Below are positions 6,453 to 14,885 of a DNA stretch of 24,557 nt, one piece after another. Positions within the stretch are counted from its first letter, which is position 1, and each line of letters starts with the position of its first letter. The position numbers and the translations under genes are program-made. The notes below the pieces were generated by a model. It saw only the letters and a program-made list of their open reading frames with translations, was not told the DNA's origin and searched no databases. This DNA is from JBMNKL01 sp050261495 (GTDB lineage Bacteria; Bacillota; Clostridia; Acetivibrionales; DTU013), in contig JBLNDI010000014.1 in the NCBI GenBank assembly GCA_050261495.1, forward strand, positions 1 to 24,557, written 5' to 3'.

Positions 6453-7439
6453 CTACCAATCTATTTTCATGGCTTTTCTGACTTCTTCCATGGTTTTCTG
6501 CGCAATTGCCCTTGCCCTGCAATTGCCGTCTTCAACGATTTCCCTAATAAAACCGGGTTTCTTCAGCAATTCCTGCCGCTTTTCGTATATCGGGCTTAAA
6601 ACTTCAGCCATCCTGTTCGCAAGATTTTTTTTGCACTGCACGCAACCTATACCGCCCGATTTGCACAGCTGTTCCGTTTCCTGGACGCTTTCCTCACTGA
6701 ATACCTTGTGAAACGCAAATACCGCGCAGATTTCAGGGTGACCGGGATCATCCTTCCTGATTCTCGCAGGATCCGTGATCATCGACATGACTTTTTTCCG
6801 CACGGTTTCGGGGTCGTCGGAAAGAGCTATGGTATTGTTGTAGCTTTTGCTCATCTTCCTGCCGTCCGTACCCGGAAGCACCTTTGCTTTTGTAAGCAAA
6901 GCCGCGGGTTCTGGAAAAACTTCGCCGTACAGGAAATTGAATCGTCTTGCTATTTCCCTTGTAAGCTCGATATGCGGCACCTGGTCTTCGCCCACGGGAA
7001 CCGCATTAGCCTTGTATATCAGGATATCTGCGGCCTGGAGGCACGGATACCCGAGAAAACCGTAAGTTGCTATATTTTTTTCCTTCAATTCGGATAACTG
7101 GTCCTTGTAAGTAGGGCACCTATAAAGCCATGACAGCGGTGTGAACATGGAAAACAAAAGATGCAGCTCCGCGTGCTCCTTTACTGAAGACTGGATGAAG
7201 ATGGTGCATTTTTCAGGATCAAGTCCCGCGCTGAGCCAATCTACTACCATTTCGTTTATGAACTCTTTCATGGAAGATGTGTCTTCGTACCCTGTCGTAA
7301 GCGCATGCCAATCGGCAACAAAGTAATAGCACTTATATTCATCCTGGAGCCTGACCCAGTTTTCGAGCGCTCCGAAGTAATTCCCCAGGTGCAGCGCACC
7401 CGTGGGTCTCATACCGCTAAGCATTATGTCCTTGCCCAT
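6453..7439 (-). CDS. trpS: Tryptophanyl-tRNA synthetase with a predicted iron-sulfur cluster motif
   Basis: A 328-residue class Ic synthetase that charges tRNA-Trp. The start ATG 7437-7439 has AGAGG five bases upstream and gives MGKDIMLSGMRPTGALHLGN, the normal N-terminus; an upstream extension to 7508 is not credible. HLGN (about 17-20) is the HIGH signature and KMSKS lies at about 195-199. In the C-terminal domain, Cys238, Cys259, Cys266 and Cys269 make C-x20-C-x6-C-x2-C. This is almost the pattern of the Thermotoga maritima enzyme, which binds a 4Fe-4S cluster near the anticodon-binding region. Expression from the promoter at 7527-7555 likely continues into scpA. The leader shows no T-box motif. 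Confidence 0.95.
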   Translation of the reverse strand: MGKDIMLSGMRPTGALHLGNYFGALENWVRLQDEYKCYYFVADWHALTTGYEDTSSMKEFINEMVVDWLSAGLDPEKCTIFIQSSVKEHAELHLLFSMFTPLSWLYRCPTYKDQLSELKEKNIATYGFLGYPCLQAADILIYKANAVPVGEDQVPHIELTREIARRFNFLYGEVFPEPAALLTKAKVLPGTDGRKMSKSYNNTIALSDDPETVRKKVMSMITDPARIRKDDPGHPEICAVFAFHKVFSEESVQETEQLCKSGGIGCVQCKKNLANRMAEVLSPIYEKRQELLKKPGFIREIVEDGNCRARAIAQKTMEEVRKAMKIDW

Positions 7440-7526
7440 TTTTGCCTCTCTTTCCGGTCCAAAATATGAAAGCCCGTATACTATTTCTGCTTGTTTACTA
7501 AAAAACAAAGCTATCGCCTTTTACTT

Positions 7527-7555
7527 ATTTTAATTATTGCATGCGGCCATGTCAA
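7527..7555 (-). promoter_or_regulatory. Promoter of the trpS-scpA-scpB-DUF2953-ytfJ cluster
   Basis: A perfect TTGACA (7550-7555) and TAAAAT (7527-7532) on the minus strand are spaced by 17 bases. A leader of about 80 bases follows. It holds a small hairpin (GCTTTGTTT / AAACAAGC) but no recognisable riboswitch or T-box. Confidence 0.75.
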
Positions 7556-7580
7556 CAAAATGCGAATCAAAAGCGTGGAA

Positions 7581-8291
7581 TCACGTCAGCAAGCCCAGTA
7601 TTGGCATTGCAACAAGCCGCAGGATAACTTCAAAAAGCCTTTTGACAGGCGTCAGCACCGTGTAAAGTATGCCGGGCATAACAAGTATCAGTCCCAGGAA
7701 TACCAGGCCGATATAACGCTCGTACCGCAGCAGTTTAAAGTACAAATCCACGGGCAATATCGCGGTCAGTATTTTTGAACCGTCCAGCGGCGGAACCGGA
7801 AGTATGTTGAAGGTCGCAAGCCCAATATTTATAATGTAAAAAAACCTGCTTATATTAAAGAGTATGGCCTCAAACGAGTAATTCGCGCCAAATATGGCGA
7901 CGCTGGTATTATACGCCACAACCGGGGTATAGCCATTTTTTATTGCGATATATGCCATCGGAATTGAAAATATAAATGCAAGCAGCAGGTTTGAAACGGG
8001 ACCTGCCAGGCTTACAATAATGGTCCCGCGTCTCTGGTTCCTGTAATAGGTCGGGTCGATGGGCACAGGCTTAGCCCACCCGAAGCCGAACCCTTTAACC
8101 ATCGATACGATTAACATAAGCGTTCCGACCGGGTCAAGATGCTTCAAAGGGTTCATTGTCAGTCTCCCAAGTCTTTTCGCGGTCGGATCGCCCTGCCTGT
8201 AAGATGCGTAAGCGTGTGACATTTCGTGGAAGCTGAGTGATATCAGTATCGCAGGTATCGCATATATATACAGCATTATTTCGCTTCTCAT
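7581..8291 (-). CDS. Site-2 protease family zinc metalloprotease (M50)
   Basis: A 236-residue integral membrane protein. The zinc-binding HEMSH lies in the first helix (about 22-26). FGFGWAKPVPIDP is the conserved loop of this compact M50B group, and NILPVPPLDGSKIL supplies the third zinc ligand (the Asp of the PPLDG motif). About five to six hydrophobic segments are visible. These short S2P homologues sit beside trpS and scpAB in many Clostridia, but their substrates are not known. No PDZ domain is present, unlike RseP or SpoIVFB relatives with regulatory domains. The start ATG 8289-8291 has AAGGAG eight bases upstream. Transcription probably comes from the promoter at 8324-8332, with possible read-through from the peptidase gene. 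Confidence 0.9.
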   Translation of the reverse strand: MRSEIMLYIYAIPAILISLSFHEMSHAYASYRQGDPTAKRLGRLTMNPLKHLDPVGTLMLIVSMVKGFGFGWAKPVPIDPTYYRNQRRGTIIVSLAGPVSNLLLAFIFSIPMAYIAIKNGYTPVVAYNTSVAIFGANYSFEAILFNISRFFYIINIGLATFNILPVPPLDGSKILTAILPVDLYFKLLRYERYIGLVFLGLILVMPGILYTVLTPVKRLFEVILRLVAMPILGLLT

Positions 8292-8323
8292 TAAGTATTC
8301 TCCTTAGTGCATTTCACATTAAC

Positions 8324-8332
8324 ATTATACCA
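8324..8332 (-). promoter_or_regulatory. Extended -10 promoter before the site-2 protease gene
   Basis: TGGTATAAT on the minus strand is a perfect -10 box with the TGn extension, 33 bases before the ATG. There is no convincing -35 at 16-18 bases, which is tolerated in extended -10 promoters. Confidence 0.5.
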
Positions 8333-8375
8333 GAATTTATCCCCAAACGTCTGCAAGATAAACAATATTCCCCTC

Positions 8376-9611
8376 TTATTCAATTATCCTGCCCATTTTG
8401 AACCACTCTTCCGCAAGTTTTACGAACAACCTGAGGAACGAAGCTTTCTGCACATCTGTCCCGGCTACAAGGTTTGCCTTTCCCACCTCGTTTCCTGAAA
8501 CCATGTATGTCACCTCTCCTATTTTTTGCCCCGCCTTCACGGGAGCGGTCAGATCGGGCTTTATGGCTGCAACCCTCTCTATTTTACCCTTCTCGCCTTT
8601 TTTCAAAAGCAGCTTGACATCTTTTTCATACACGACAGTTACCACAGGCTTCATGCCTTTCCTGACCTGGACGTCCTGGACTTTCTCACCCATATTGTTG
8701 ACAAGCACCGTCTCGAAGTTTGCAAACCCGTAATCCAGGAGCTTCCTGCTCTCTGCAAACCGTGTATTGGAATCCGGCTCGCCAAGCACGACTGAAATAA
8801 GCTGCTGCCCTCCCCTGACGGCCGATGCGGCAAGGCAATGCCCGGCTGCCCCGGTATAGCCGGTTTTCAGCCCGACCGTGCCTTCATAAAACCTGACGAG
8901 CTTATTTGTATTATCAAGGGAAACCGGTTTTTTCCCGGGAACATTTACACGGAACTCGTCATGCCAGATTGTTGTATATTTCGTTACTTCAGGATGCTTC
9001 ATAAGCAGTTCTCTCGACATAATGGCTACATCATATGCGCTGCTGTAATGGCCAACATCCGTCAGTCCGGAGCAATCGAGAAAATTTGTGTCATTCATTC
9101 CAAGCTCTTTTGCTTTTTGGTTCATCATGGCTACAAATGCTTCCTCGCTCCCGGCTATGGCCTCGGCCAGCGCCACGGTCGCGTCGTTCGCGGAATGAAT
9201 CGCAACTGCCTTGAATAATTCGTCAACGGTAAACACTTCTCCCGGTTCCAGCCATACCTGCGAGCCTCCCATGCTCCAGGAATGCTCGCTGACCTTGACC
9301 TTGGTATCATATGATATAATGCCCGAATCGATTGCTTCCATTACCAGGAGCATCGACATTATTTTCGTTATGCTCGCAATAGGCAGCTTTTCATGGCTGT
9401 TTTTCTCAAGCAATACCTTGCCGGTGCTGTGGTCGACAAGTATGACCGCCTTGGCCTTAAGATCGGTAAGTGAAGTATTGCTTACTATTTTCGCAACCGT
9501 TACCGCGTCATATTCTGCAATATCACTCGAAGCGGCATTAACCGGAATTATTGAAGAAAATAAAGAAATTGCATATACGCAAAGAATCAACAATACAGCC
9601 TTTCTCAGCAT
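8376..9611 (-). CDS. dacF: D-alanyl-D-alanine carboxypeptidase (DacF/DacB type, penicillin-binding protein)
   Basis: A 411-residue secreted serine peptidase of family S11 that trims the terminal D-Ala from peptidoglycan stem peptides. The N-terminal signal sequence (VLLILCVYAISLFSSIIPVNA) is probably cleaved after VNA. The active-site motifs are SITK at about 80-83, SAN at about 144-146 and KTG at about 253-255. A C-terminal beta domain follows, ending with a short amphipathic tail (FLRLFVKLAEEWFKMG), as in membrane-anchored low-molecular-weight PBPs. The start ATG 9609-9611 has AGAGGTG six bases upstream; a GTG three codons earlier is less likely. Position downstream of xerD-deoB-pdp matches the dacF locus of Bacillus, so a sporulation role is inferred, but the spoIIA operon does not follow it here. 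Confidence 0.92.
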   Translation of the reverse strand: MLRKAVLLILCVYAISLFSSIIPVNAASSDIAEYDAVTVAKIVSNTSLTDLKAKAVILVDHSTGKVLLEKNSHEKLPIASITKIMSMLLVMEAIDSGIISYDTKVKVSEHSWSMGGSQVWLEPGEVFTVDELFKAVAIHSANDATVALAEAIAGSEEAFVAMMNQKAKELGMNDTNFLDCSGLTDVGHYSSAYDVAIMSRELLMKHPEVTKYTTIWHDEFRVNVPGKKPVSLDNTNKLVRFYEGTVGLKTGYTGAAGHCLAASAVRGGQQLISVVLGEPDSNTRFAESRKLLDYGFANFETVLVNNMGEKVQDVQVRKGMKPVVTVVYEKDVKLLLKKGEKGKIERVAAIKPDLTAPVKAGQKIGEVTYMVSGNEVGKANLVAGTDVQKASFLRLFVKLAEEWFKMGRIIE

Positions 9612-9729
9612 AATCAACACCTCTTGCCGGTTCTTTTCTTTCTATAATAAAAGTTATGCCGGGAAATGGCAGTATATTCTGTGAACCTGCGGAGTATTGA
9701 TAAAGTTTTATTCAGCGGAAATTACAGGC

Positions 9730-11049
9730 TCAGTATCTTTCAATTTTGCCGCCGTCGACATAAGCCAGTATCAAGGGCTTTTGTTCCGGCTCTTCCTGCG
9801 AAAACGCGTAAGCTTCCAGCATTAATTCTCTCGCTTCGGGCAGCTTTTCAGGCATCGAAGTATGCAGCGATGCTATTATGTCGCCTTTTTCGATTCTGTC
9901 GCCCCTTTTCCTGTGCAAAATTATGCCTGCGGCATAATCTATGGAGCTTTCCAGTTTCTCGCGGCCGGCTCCCAGAATCATCGACGCTTTCCCCACAAGT
10001 TCAGCATCTATGGAAGAGACATATCCGTCAAACGGAGCCATTACATTTTCAATAACCGGCGCATTATCAAAAGCCTTTTCATCCCATGGCATATACATGG
10101 CGCCCTGCCTGGCCGACATCTCGCCAAGCTTCTTCAAAGCGCATCCGCTGCTGATGCTGCCGCGGGCCAACTCCCTGCACCGATCAATCGTCCCCTTTCC
10201 TGCCAGTTCGAGCATCCTTGCGGCCAGCTCGATTGTTATTGTTTCAATATCTTTGGGTCCACGTCCCTTGAGAGCCATTACCGCTTCTTTTACTTCCAGC
10301 GAGTTTCCTATGGCATTTCCAAGCGGCGAATCCATATCCGTAACAAGCGCTACCGTTTTTTTTCCGGCAAGCTCACCGATGGAAACCATTTCACGGGCCA
10401 ATGCAATTGAATCGTCTATCGTTTTCATAAATGCGCCGCTCCCGGTTTTTACGTCAAGAAGTATTTTATCAGCTCCGGAAGCAATTTTCTTGCTCATGAT
10501 GCTGCTGGCTATCAGGGGTATGCTGTTTACCGTCGCCGTAACATCCCTGAGGGCATATAGCTTTTTATCAGCCGGGGCCAGGTTTCCTGTCTGGCTTGCA
10601 ATGGCAATGCCTATTTCCCTGACGTTGCCAATAAATTCTTCCATGCTAAGCTGTGTACGAAGTCCTTTTATAGACTCAAGCTTGTCAATAGTGCCCCCGG
10701 TAAATCCAAGACCCCTGCCCGACATTTTGGCTACGGGCACTCCGCACGCGGCAACAATCGGCGCGACAATAAGCGTTGTTTTGTCTCCCACACCCCCCGT
10801 ACTGTGCTTATCCACCTTTATGCCGGGAATGGCTGAAAGATCCGCTCTTTCACCGGAATCTGCCATTATTTCCGTTAGCGCGGCTGTCTCCTCGGAATTC
10901 AGCCCTTTTATGAAGATTGCCATGACAAGCGCCGCCGCCTGGTAATCAGGAATGCTTCCATCCAGGCAACCCTTGATGAAATATCCCAACTCCTCGCGGG
11001 TGAGTTCTTTGCCGTCTCGTTTTTTCTCTATAATATCTACAATCCTCAT
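9730..11049 (-). CDS. pdp: Pyrimidine-nucleoside phosphorylase
   Basis: A 439-residue enzyme that splits uridine, deoxyuridine or thymidine with phosphate to free base and (deoxy)ribose-1-phosphate. VDKHSTGGVGDKTTL is the phosphate-binding signature, and AKMSGRGLGFTGGTIDKLES continues the family pattern. The C-terminal domain (about 345-439; GYVSSIDAELVGKASMILGAGR) is the usual alpha/beta subdomain. Length fits the nucleoside phosphorylase II family. The ATG at 11047-11049 overlaps the deoB stop as ATGA, so translation is probably coupled. Its product is handed to phosphopentomutase, encoded just upstream. Thymidine phosphorylase (DeoA) is the close alternative; the Gram-positive context favours Pdp. 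Confidence 0.95.
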   Translation of the reverse strand: MRIVDIIEKKRDGKELTREELGYFIKGCLDGSIPDYQAAALVMAIFIKGLNSEETAALTEIMADSGERADLSAIPGIKVDKHSTGGVGDKTTLIVAPIVAACGVPVAKMSGRGLGFTGGTIDKLESIKGLRTQLSMEEFIGNVREIGIAIASQTGNLAPADKKLYALRDVTATVNSIPLIASSIMSKKIASGADKILLDVKTGSGAFMKTIDDSIALAREMVSIGELAGKKTVALVTDMDSPLGNAIGNSLEVKEAVMALKGRGPKDIETITIELAARMLELAGKGTIDRCRELARGSISSGCALKKLGEMSARQGAMYMPWDEKAFDNAPVIENVMAPFDGYVSSIDAELVGKASMILGAGREKLESSIDYAAGIILHRKRGDRIEKGDIIASLHTSMPEKLPEARELMLEAYAFSQEEPEQKPLILAYVDGGKIERY

Positions 11050-12215
11050 AAAACCACATCCCTGTAAAAACTGTCCGCCTCGAAACTCGCATCTATTCCC
11101 AGTATATCCGCCACTGTCCGCGCTATGTCCGAAAACGTCATCCTTGTGCCCAGGTTTATTCCTCTTTTCAACTGTTTTCCGTACACGAGCAGCGGAACGT
11201 ATTCCCTTGAATGATCGGTGCTGCTGGTCGTCGGGTCGCAGCCGTGGTCGGCCGTTATCATCAGGATATCCTGCTCGTGAAGCTCATCTATTATTTCCGG
11301 TATCCTTTCATCAAACTGCAATAACGCTTCGGCATACCCCCGGGCATTGTTCCTGTGCCCGTAAAGCATGTCAAATTCGACCAGGTTGGTAAACACCAGG
11401 CCGTCAAACCTCTGTTTTATAAAATCAATCGTCTTGTCAATGCCGTCGGTATTTCCCTTTGTGTGGATTGATTCCGTAATTCCTTGTCCGGCGAATATGT
11501 CCTCGATTTTCCCGACTGCCTTGACTTCCATGCCGTTTTCCGCAATGTAATCGAGTATTGTCTTTTTTACAGGTTTCAATGAAAAATCCCGCCTTCTCGG
11601 GGTTCGCCTGAAATTGCCCGCGGTTCCCTCAAACGGACGGGCAATAACTCTTCCCACCGCATGATCACCCGTAAGGATTTCCCTTGCTATCATGCAAATC
11701 CGGTAAAGCTTTTCAACCGGGATGACTTCCTCGTGCGCAGCCACCTGGAACACGCTGTCGGCCGAGGTATATACAATCGGATAGCCCGTCTTTACATGCT
11801 GTTGTCCTAACTTACTTATTATTTCTGTCCCGGAAGCTGCATAATTGCCGATTGTCTTTGTCCCTATCCTTTCCTCAAACCGGGTTATGATTTCCTCGGG
11901 AAAACCGTCCGGATATACAGGAAAAGGTTTATCGAGAATAATTCCCGCTATCTCCCAGTGTCCCGTAGTGGTATCCTTCCCCGCCGAGCGTTCAATCATC
12001 TTTCCATAGCATCCCATGGGATTTTCCACGGGCTTGTAGTTCGTTACTCCGTCTATCCGCCCTAATCCCAGTTTTTCAAGGTTAGGCAGCGAAAAACCTT
12101 CCACCGCGGCCGCAATGTTGCCAAGGGTGTTGCTGCCCTCATCGCCGTATGCCGCCGCATCGGGCAATTCCCCTATGCCTGCGCTGTCCATCACTATTAT
12201 AATAACTCGTTTCAT
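11046..12215 (-). CDS. deoB: Phosphopentomutase
   Basis: A 389-residue alkaline-phosphatase-superfamily enzyme that converts (deoxy)ribose-1-phosphate to the 5-phosphate. VIIIVMDSAGIGELPDAAAYGD supplies metal ligands near the N-terminus. SAGKDTTTGHWEI contains the catalytic threonine, and ITADHGCDPTTSSTDHSREYVPLL provides the C-terminal metal-binding His/Asp residues. The manganese-dependent family fits the length. It starts at ATG 12213-12215 with AAAGGTGAT upstream, follows the xerD terminator, and overlaps pdp by four bases. Together the pair channels nucleosides into the pentose phosphate pool. The order xerD-deoB-nucleoside phosphorylase-dacF is conserved in Firmicutes. Confidence 0.96.
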   Translation of the reverse strand: MKRVIIIVMDSAGIGELPDAAAYGDEGSNTLGNIAAAVEGFSLPNLEKLGLGRIDGVTNYKPVENPMGCYGKMIERSAGKDTTTGHWEIAGIILDKPFPVYPDGFPEEIITRFEERIGTKTIGNYAASGTEIISKLGQQHVKTGYPIVYTSADSVFQVAAHEEVIPVEKLYRICMIAREILTGDHAVGRVIARPFEGTAGNFRRTPRRRDFSLKPVKKTILDYIAENGMEVKAVGKIEDIFAGQGITESIHTKGNTDGIDKTIDFIKQRFDGLVFTNLVEFDMLYGHRNNARGYAEALLQFDERIPEIIDELHEQDILMITADHGCDPTTSSTDHSREYVPLLVYGKQLKRGINLGTRMTFSDIARTVADILGIDASFEADSFYRDVVL

Positions 12216-12304
12216 TTAATATCACCTTTACATATACCGGTACTGTACAGCAGCTATATAAAATTTTACCACAACTCATTTCATAAAAATACCGCCTGAA
12301 ATAT

Positions 12305-12327
12305 AAAAACCCGCCAGGGGGCGGGTT
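12305..12327 (-). terminator. Intrinsic terminator after xerD
   Basis: On the minus strand, CCCGCC-ccct-GGCGGG is followed by TTTTTATA. This compact G+C-rich hairpin is located 33 bases after the xerD stop and separates it from deoB. Confidence 0.85.
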
Positions 12328-12360
12328 GCCAGCCTTACAGCGACATCAGCCGCAAAGCAC

Positions 12361-13245
12361 CTAAGCCCTTGGATGGGTTTTCTTATAAACTTCCTTTATC
12401 CGGTTCTTGGCAATCTGCGCATAAATCTGCGTTGACGATATATCGGAGTGCCCGAGCATTTCCTGGATGGACCTGAGGTCGGCGCCGTTCTCCAGCAAGT
12501 GTGCAGCAAATGAATGACGCAGCGTATGAGGCGTAATGTCCTTATTGATTTTTGCCTGGTTTTTATACTGCTTGATTATTTTCCAGAAACCCTGCCTTGT
12601 GAGCCTTCCGCCGTTAATATTAACAAAGAGGGCGGTTTCCTCGCTGCTCTGCACAAGCATGGGCCTCGATTTTTCAATATATTCTTTCAACGCCTTGATG
12701 GCTATGGATCCTATGGGTATCATGCGCTCGCGGGCTCCCTTGCTGCATTTTATGTATGCTTGCTCAAGGTTCAAATCGTCCATGTCAAGCTGTATGAGCT
12801 CGGAAACCCTGATACCGGTCGCATACAGCAGCTCAAGCATGGCCTTATCCCTATATCCTTTCAGATCCACGCATTGGGGCTGCTCCAGCAAAAGTTCGAC
12901 TTCTTCCGGCGAGAGAATCTGCGGCAGTTTTTTCTCCACTTTCGGCGATTCCAATTCTGCGGTAGGGTCATGGTCGATCAGCTTGTTTTTCGTTATGTAC
13001 TGGTAAAACGACCTTATGGATGCAAGATTCCTGGAAATTGTCGATGTAGCTCGTCCCTTCTTTTGCAGGTAAAGCAGGTATGCAATTACTGTAGTTTTGT
13101 TTGAACTGGATATATTCTTCAGGTTTATCTCGTTCAGATAGTTAAAGTACTGCTCAATATCACGCCTGTAGGATTGCAGGGTATTCATTGACAGCCTTTT
13201 ATCCCTTTCCAGGAAGTTAACAAATTTTTGCACTAAAGCTTCCAT
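12361..13245 (-). CDS. xerD: Tyrosine recombinase XerD
   Basis: A 294-residue site-specific recombinase. The N-terminal SAM-like core-binding domain (about 1-90; LVQKFVNFLERDKRLSMNTL) is followed by the catalytic domain. Arg in ATGIRVSEL, HTLRHSFAAHLL, the downstream GHSDIS His, and the nucleophilic Tyr in STQIYAQI make the complete R-K-H-R-H/W-Y set. The length, the start MEALVQKF and the position before deoB identify the housekeeping XerD that resolves chromosome dimers at dif. The start ATG 13243-13245 has AAGGGG eight bases upstream; a TTG two codons earlier is less well placed. The 230 bases upstream are very A+T-rich and hold no clear promoter match. Confidence 0.94.
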   Translation of the reverse strand: MEALVQKFVNFLERDKRLSMNTLQSYRRDIEQYFNYLNEINLKNISSSNKTTVIAYLLYLQKKGRATSTISRNLASIRSFYQYITKNKLIDHDPTAELESPKVEKKLPQILSPEEVELLLEQPQCVDLKGYRDKAMLELLYATGIRVSELIQLDMDDLNLEQAYIKCSKGARERMIPIGSIAIKALKEYIEKSRPMLVQSSEETALFVNINGGRLTRQGFWKIIKQYKNQAKINKDITPHTLRHSFAAHLLENGADLRSIQEMLGHSDISSTQIYAQIAKNRIKEVYKKTHPRA

Positions 13246-13477
13246 GCACAATTCCCCTTCTTTATAATAAAAATTGGTTGTTCCGCAAAACTTATCATAT
13301 CGATTTTAATACATTTTATATAATATTAAAAGCAATTTCTGCTATTTAATAGTATTCTTACTATTTCCCATTACTTTTTATATTATTGCCTCTTCCGTAT
13401 ATTATTGTTTATGTAAATATTATATACATTTTCAGGATATTTATACTTAAAAATAAATATTTCTTACATAAAACCGA

Positions 13478-14116
13478 TTATCCTGCAACCGGCGCAATAA
13501 TCCTTATCAATATCGGGGTTATGTATGAATCGAATATGATTCCGGCCAATATAATGCAACTGAAAAGGGCAGTTACAAAACAGTATGAAATAAATTCGGA
13601 TCTCATGCTTGGCTTTTGAACTTGTTCAGGCGACTTGCTTTTTGCAATGCGCATTGAAAAATTAATTCCATTGACGCCTATGGCTATAAGGCAAGGTACT
13701 ATTATAATTTCTTTAGGAAGCAGTGTAAGAGCCGTAAAAAGAACTCCCTTCAACCCCATTGCGCTGATAATAAAGCCGGAGCTGAAACCTGTTATAAAGC
13801 CGCGTATGCACAGAATGATAAAAATAAACGGCAAGCCGATAATAGTGACGCCAAGAATCCAGATAATGCCGACCAGTTTCATATTATCTACGAATGCGAT
13901 AGCTAAAAGATCGCTGCTTTTTACATTCTGATTGCTGAACAGTTGAAGGAAACCCTGCAAATAATCCGTCAGCTCATCTCTTTGCATTGCGCTTAACCCG
14001 TTAACCGTAAACGCTCCGGCACTGACGCCCAGGATGAAAGCTGCCAACAGAAACAGGAAGGCATTCCGGTTGTTTGAAATGCGCTCCGTCAAAATAACCC
14101 GGAAAGGCTTGTTCAA
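13478..14116 (-). CDS. spoIIM: Stage II sporulation protein M
   Basis: A 212-residue polytopic membrane protein with about five hydrophobic segments. The first follows a short basic N-terminus (NAFLFLLAAFILGVSAGAFT). The later regions GLPFIFIILCIRGFITGFSSGF and LPKEIIIVPCLIAIGVNGINFS are typical of SpoIIM (family DUF95). In Bacillus it anchors SpoIID and SpoIIP in the mother-cell membrane for septal peptidoglycan hydrolysis during engulfment. The start is TTG at 14114-14116, six bases after GGGGGG; no ATG fits. A sigma-E-like promoter lies at 14175-14202. Position upstream of xerD is as in Bacillus. Confidence 0.93.
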   Translation of the reverse strand: MNKPFRVILTERISNNRNAFLFLLAAFILGVSAGAFTVNGLSAMQRDELTDYLQGFLQLFSNQNVKSSDLLAIAFVDNMKLVGIIWILGVTIIGLPFIFIILCIRGFITGFSSGFIISAMGLKGVLFTALTLLPKEIIIVPCLIAIGVNGINFSMRIAKSKSPEQVQKPSMRSEFISYCFVTALFSCIILAGIIFDSYITPILIRIIAPVAG

Positions 14117-14174
14117 AAAAATCCCCCCTCGACTTTGCCAATAACGGTTTCAGCAGCAAAAGGAACTGCAATAC

Positions 14175-14202
14175 ATAATATGCTATTGATTGCAAACTAT
14201 TC
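14175..14202 (-). promoter_or_regulatory. Candidate sigma-E promoter of spoIIM
   Basis: On the minus strand, GAATAGT (14196-14202), 13 bases, then CATATTAT (14175-14182). This compares with the known mother-cell sigma-E consensus KMATATT / CATACAHT, six of seven and six of eight matches. It lies about 60 bases before the TTG start. spoIIM is under sigma-E in Bacillus, which supports but does not prove the call. Confidence 0.45.
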
Positions 14203-14270
14203 CGGGCGAAAATTGTATGTTCAAAACTTGCTCCGCAATCCGACGCTTCAGCTGGTTAATGTATGTTTCC

Positions 14271-14843
14271 CTAGATAGAATAGCCCTTTTGGTAATCTAT
14301 GTTAATTTTACCGCGTATAATCTTGTCCGCCATGAATATGCCGATAATGCTCTTTGCATCCGTTATTTCCCCTGACAGTATCATGTCGGTCAAATCATCC
14401 ACCTTGTACTTTTCCGTGGAAATAAACTCGTCCGCATCCGCACAGCTCTTTCCCTCAGCCAGTCCCACTGCGGCGTACATGTGCAAAACCTCGTCGGAAA
14501 AACCGGGGGTGCTGTGTATACTCGCCAGGTAAATAATATCCCTGGCTTTCAATCCTGTTTCCTCCATCAGTTCACGCCTGGCACAGTCAAGGGGGTCTTC
14601 GCCCGGATCGAGCTTTCCTGCCGGCAGCTCAAGAGAAACCATTTCAAGGGGTTTTCGGTATTGTTTGACCATGTAAATTTCGCCTTTTTCGTTAAGCGGA
14701 ATTATTACCGAAGCTCCCGGATGCCTTACTATATCCCGGGTAGCTGTTCTTCCGTCCGGAAGGGTCACGGTTACAAGTTCTACATTAATTATATTGCCTT
14801 TATATATGGGCTTTACGGAAACTGTCTTTTCCTCGTAATCCAT
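14271..14843 (-). CDS. nudF: ADP-ribose pyrophosphatase (Nudix hydrolase)
   Basis: A 190-residue Nudix enzyme. GKLDPGEDPLDCARRELMEE followed by TGL is a full Nudix box (G-x5-E-x7-REUxEExGU). The N-terminal YKGNIINVELVTVTLPDG and central VRHPGASVIIPL are typical of ADP-ribose pyrophosphatases that hydrolyse ADP-ribose to AMP and ribose-5-phosphate. The start is ATG 14841-14843 with GGAG nine bases upstream, matching family members that begin with MDYEEKT-like sequence. Longer starts at 14876 or 14909 would run into a tandem repeat. It is the downstream partner of rnhA and proC on the same strand, about 100 bases after rnhA. Confidence 0.92.
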   Translation of the reverse strand: MDYEEKTVSVKPIYKGNIINVELVTVTLPDGRTATRDIVRHPGASVIIPLNEKGEIYMVKQYRKPLEMVSLELPAGKLDPGEDPLDCARRELMEETGLKARDIIYLASIHSTPGFSDEVLHMYAAVGLAEGKSCADADEFISTEKYKVDDLTDMILSGEITDAKSIIGIFMADKIIRGKINIDYQKGYSI

Positions 14844-14885
14844 TATCGTTTTCTCCGTGAAGGTTTTATTGTTCATATATTTTTT

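Noticed and set aside
7440..7508. 23-residue N-terminal extension of TrpS
   Set aside because: The internal ATG has a good Shine-Dalgarno and gives the normal family N-terminus; the extension reads the mRNA leader.
7574..7585. Possible terminator after the site-2 protease (CGTG-attc-CACG then CTTTTG)
   Set aside because: The stem is only four pairs and overlaps the stop codon, so it is too weak to call.
9941..10945. Long plus-strand ORF of 334 codons
   Set aside because: It is fully antisense to pdp, has no Shine-Dalgarno, and its Ser/Ile/Pro-rich composition is typical of a shadow frame of a conserved gene.
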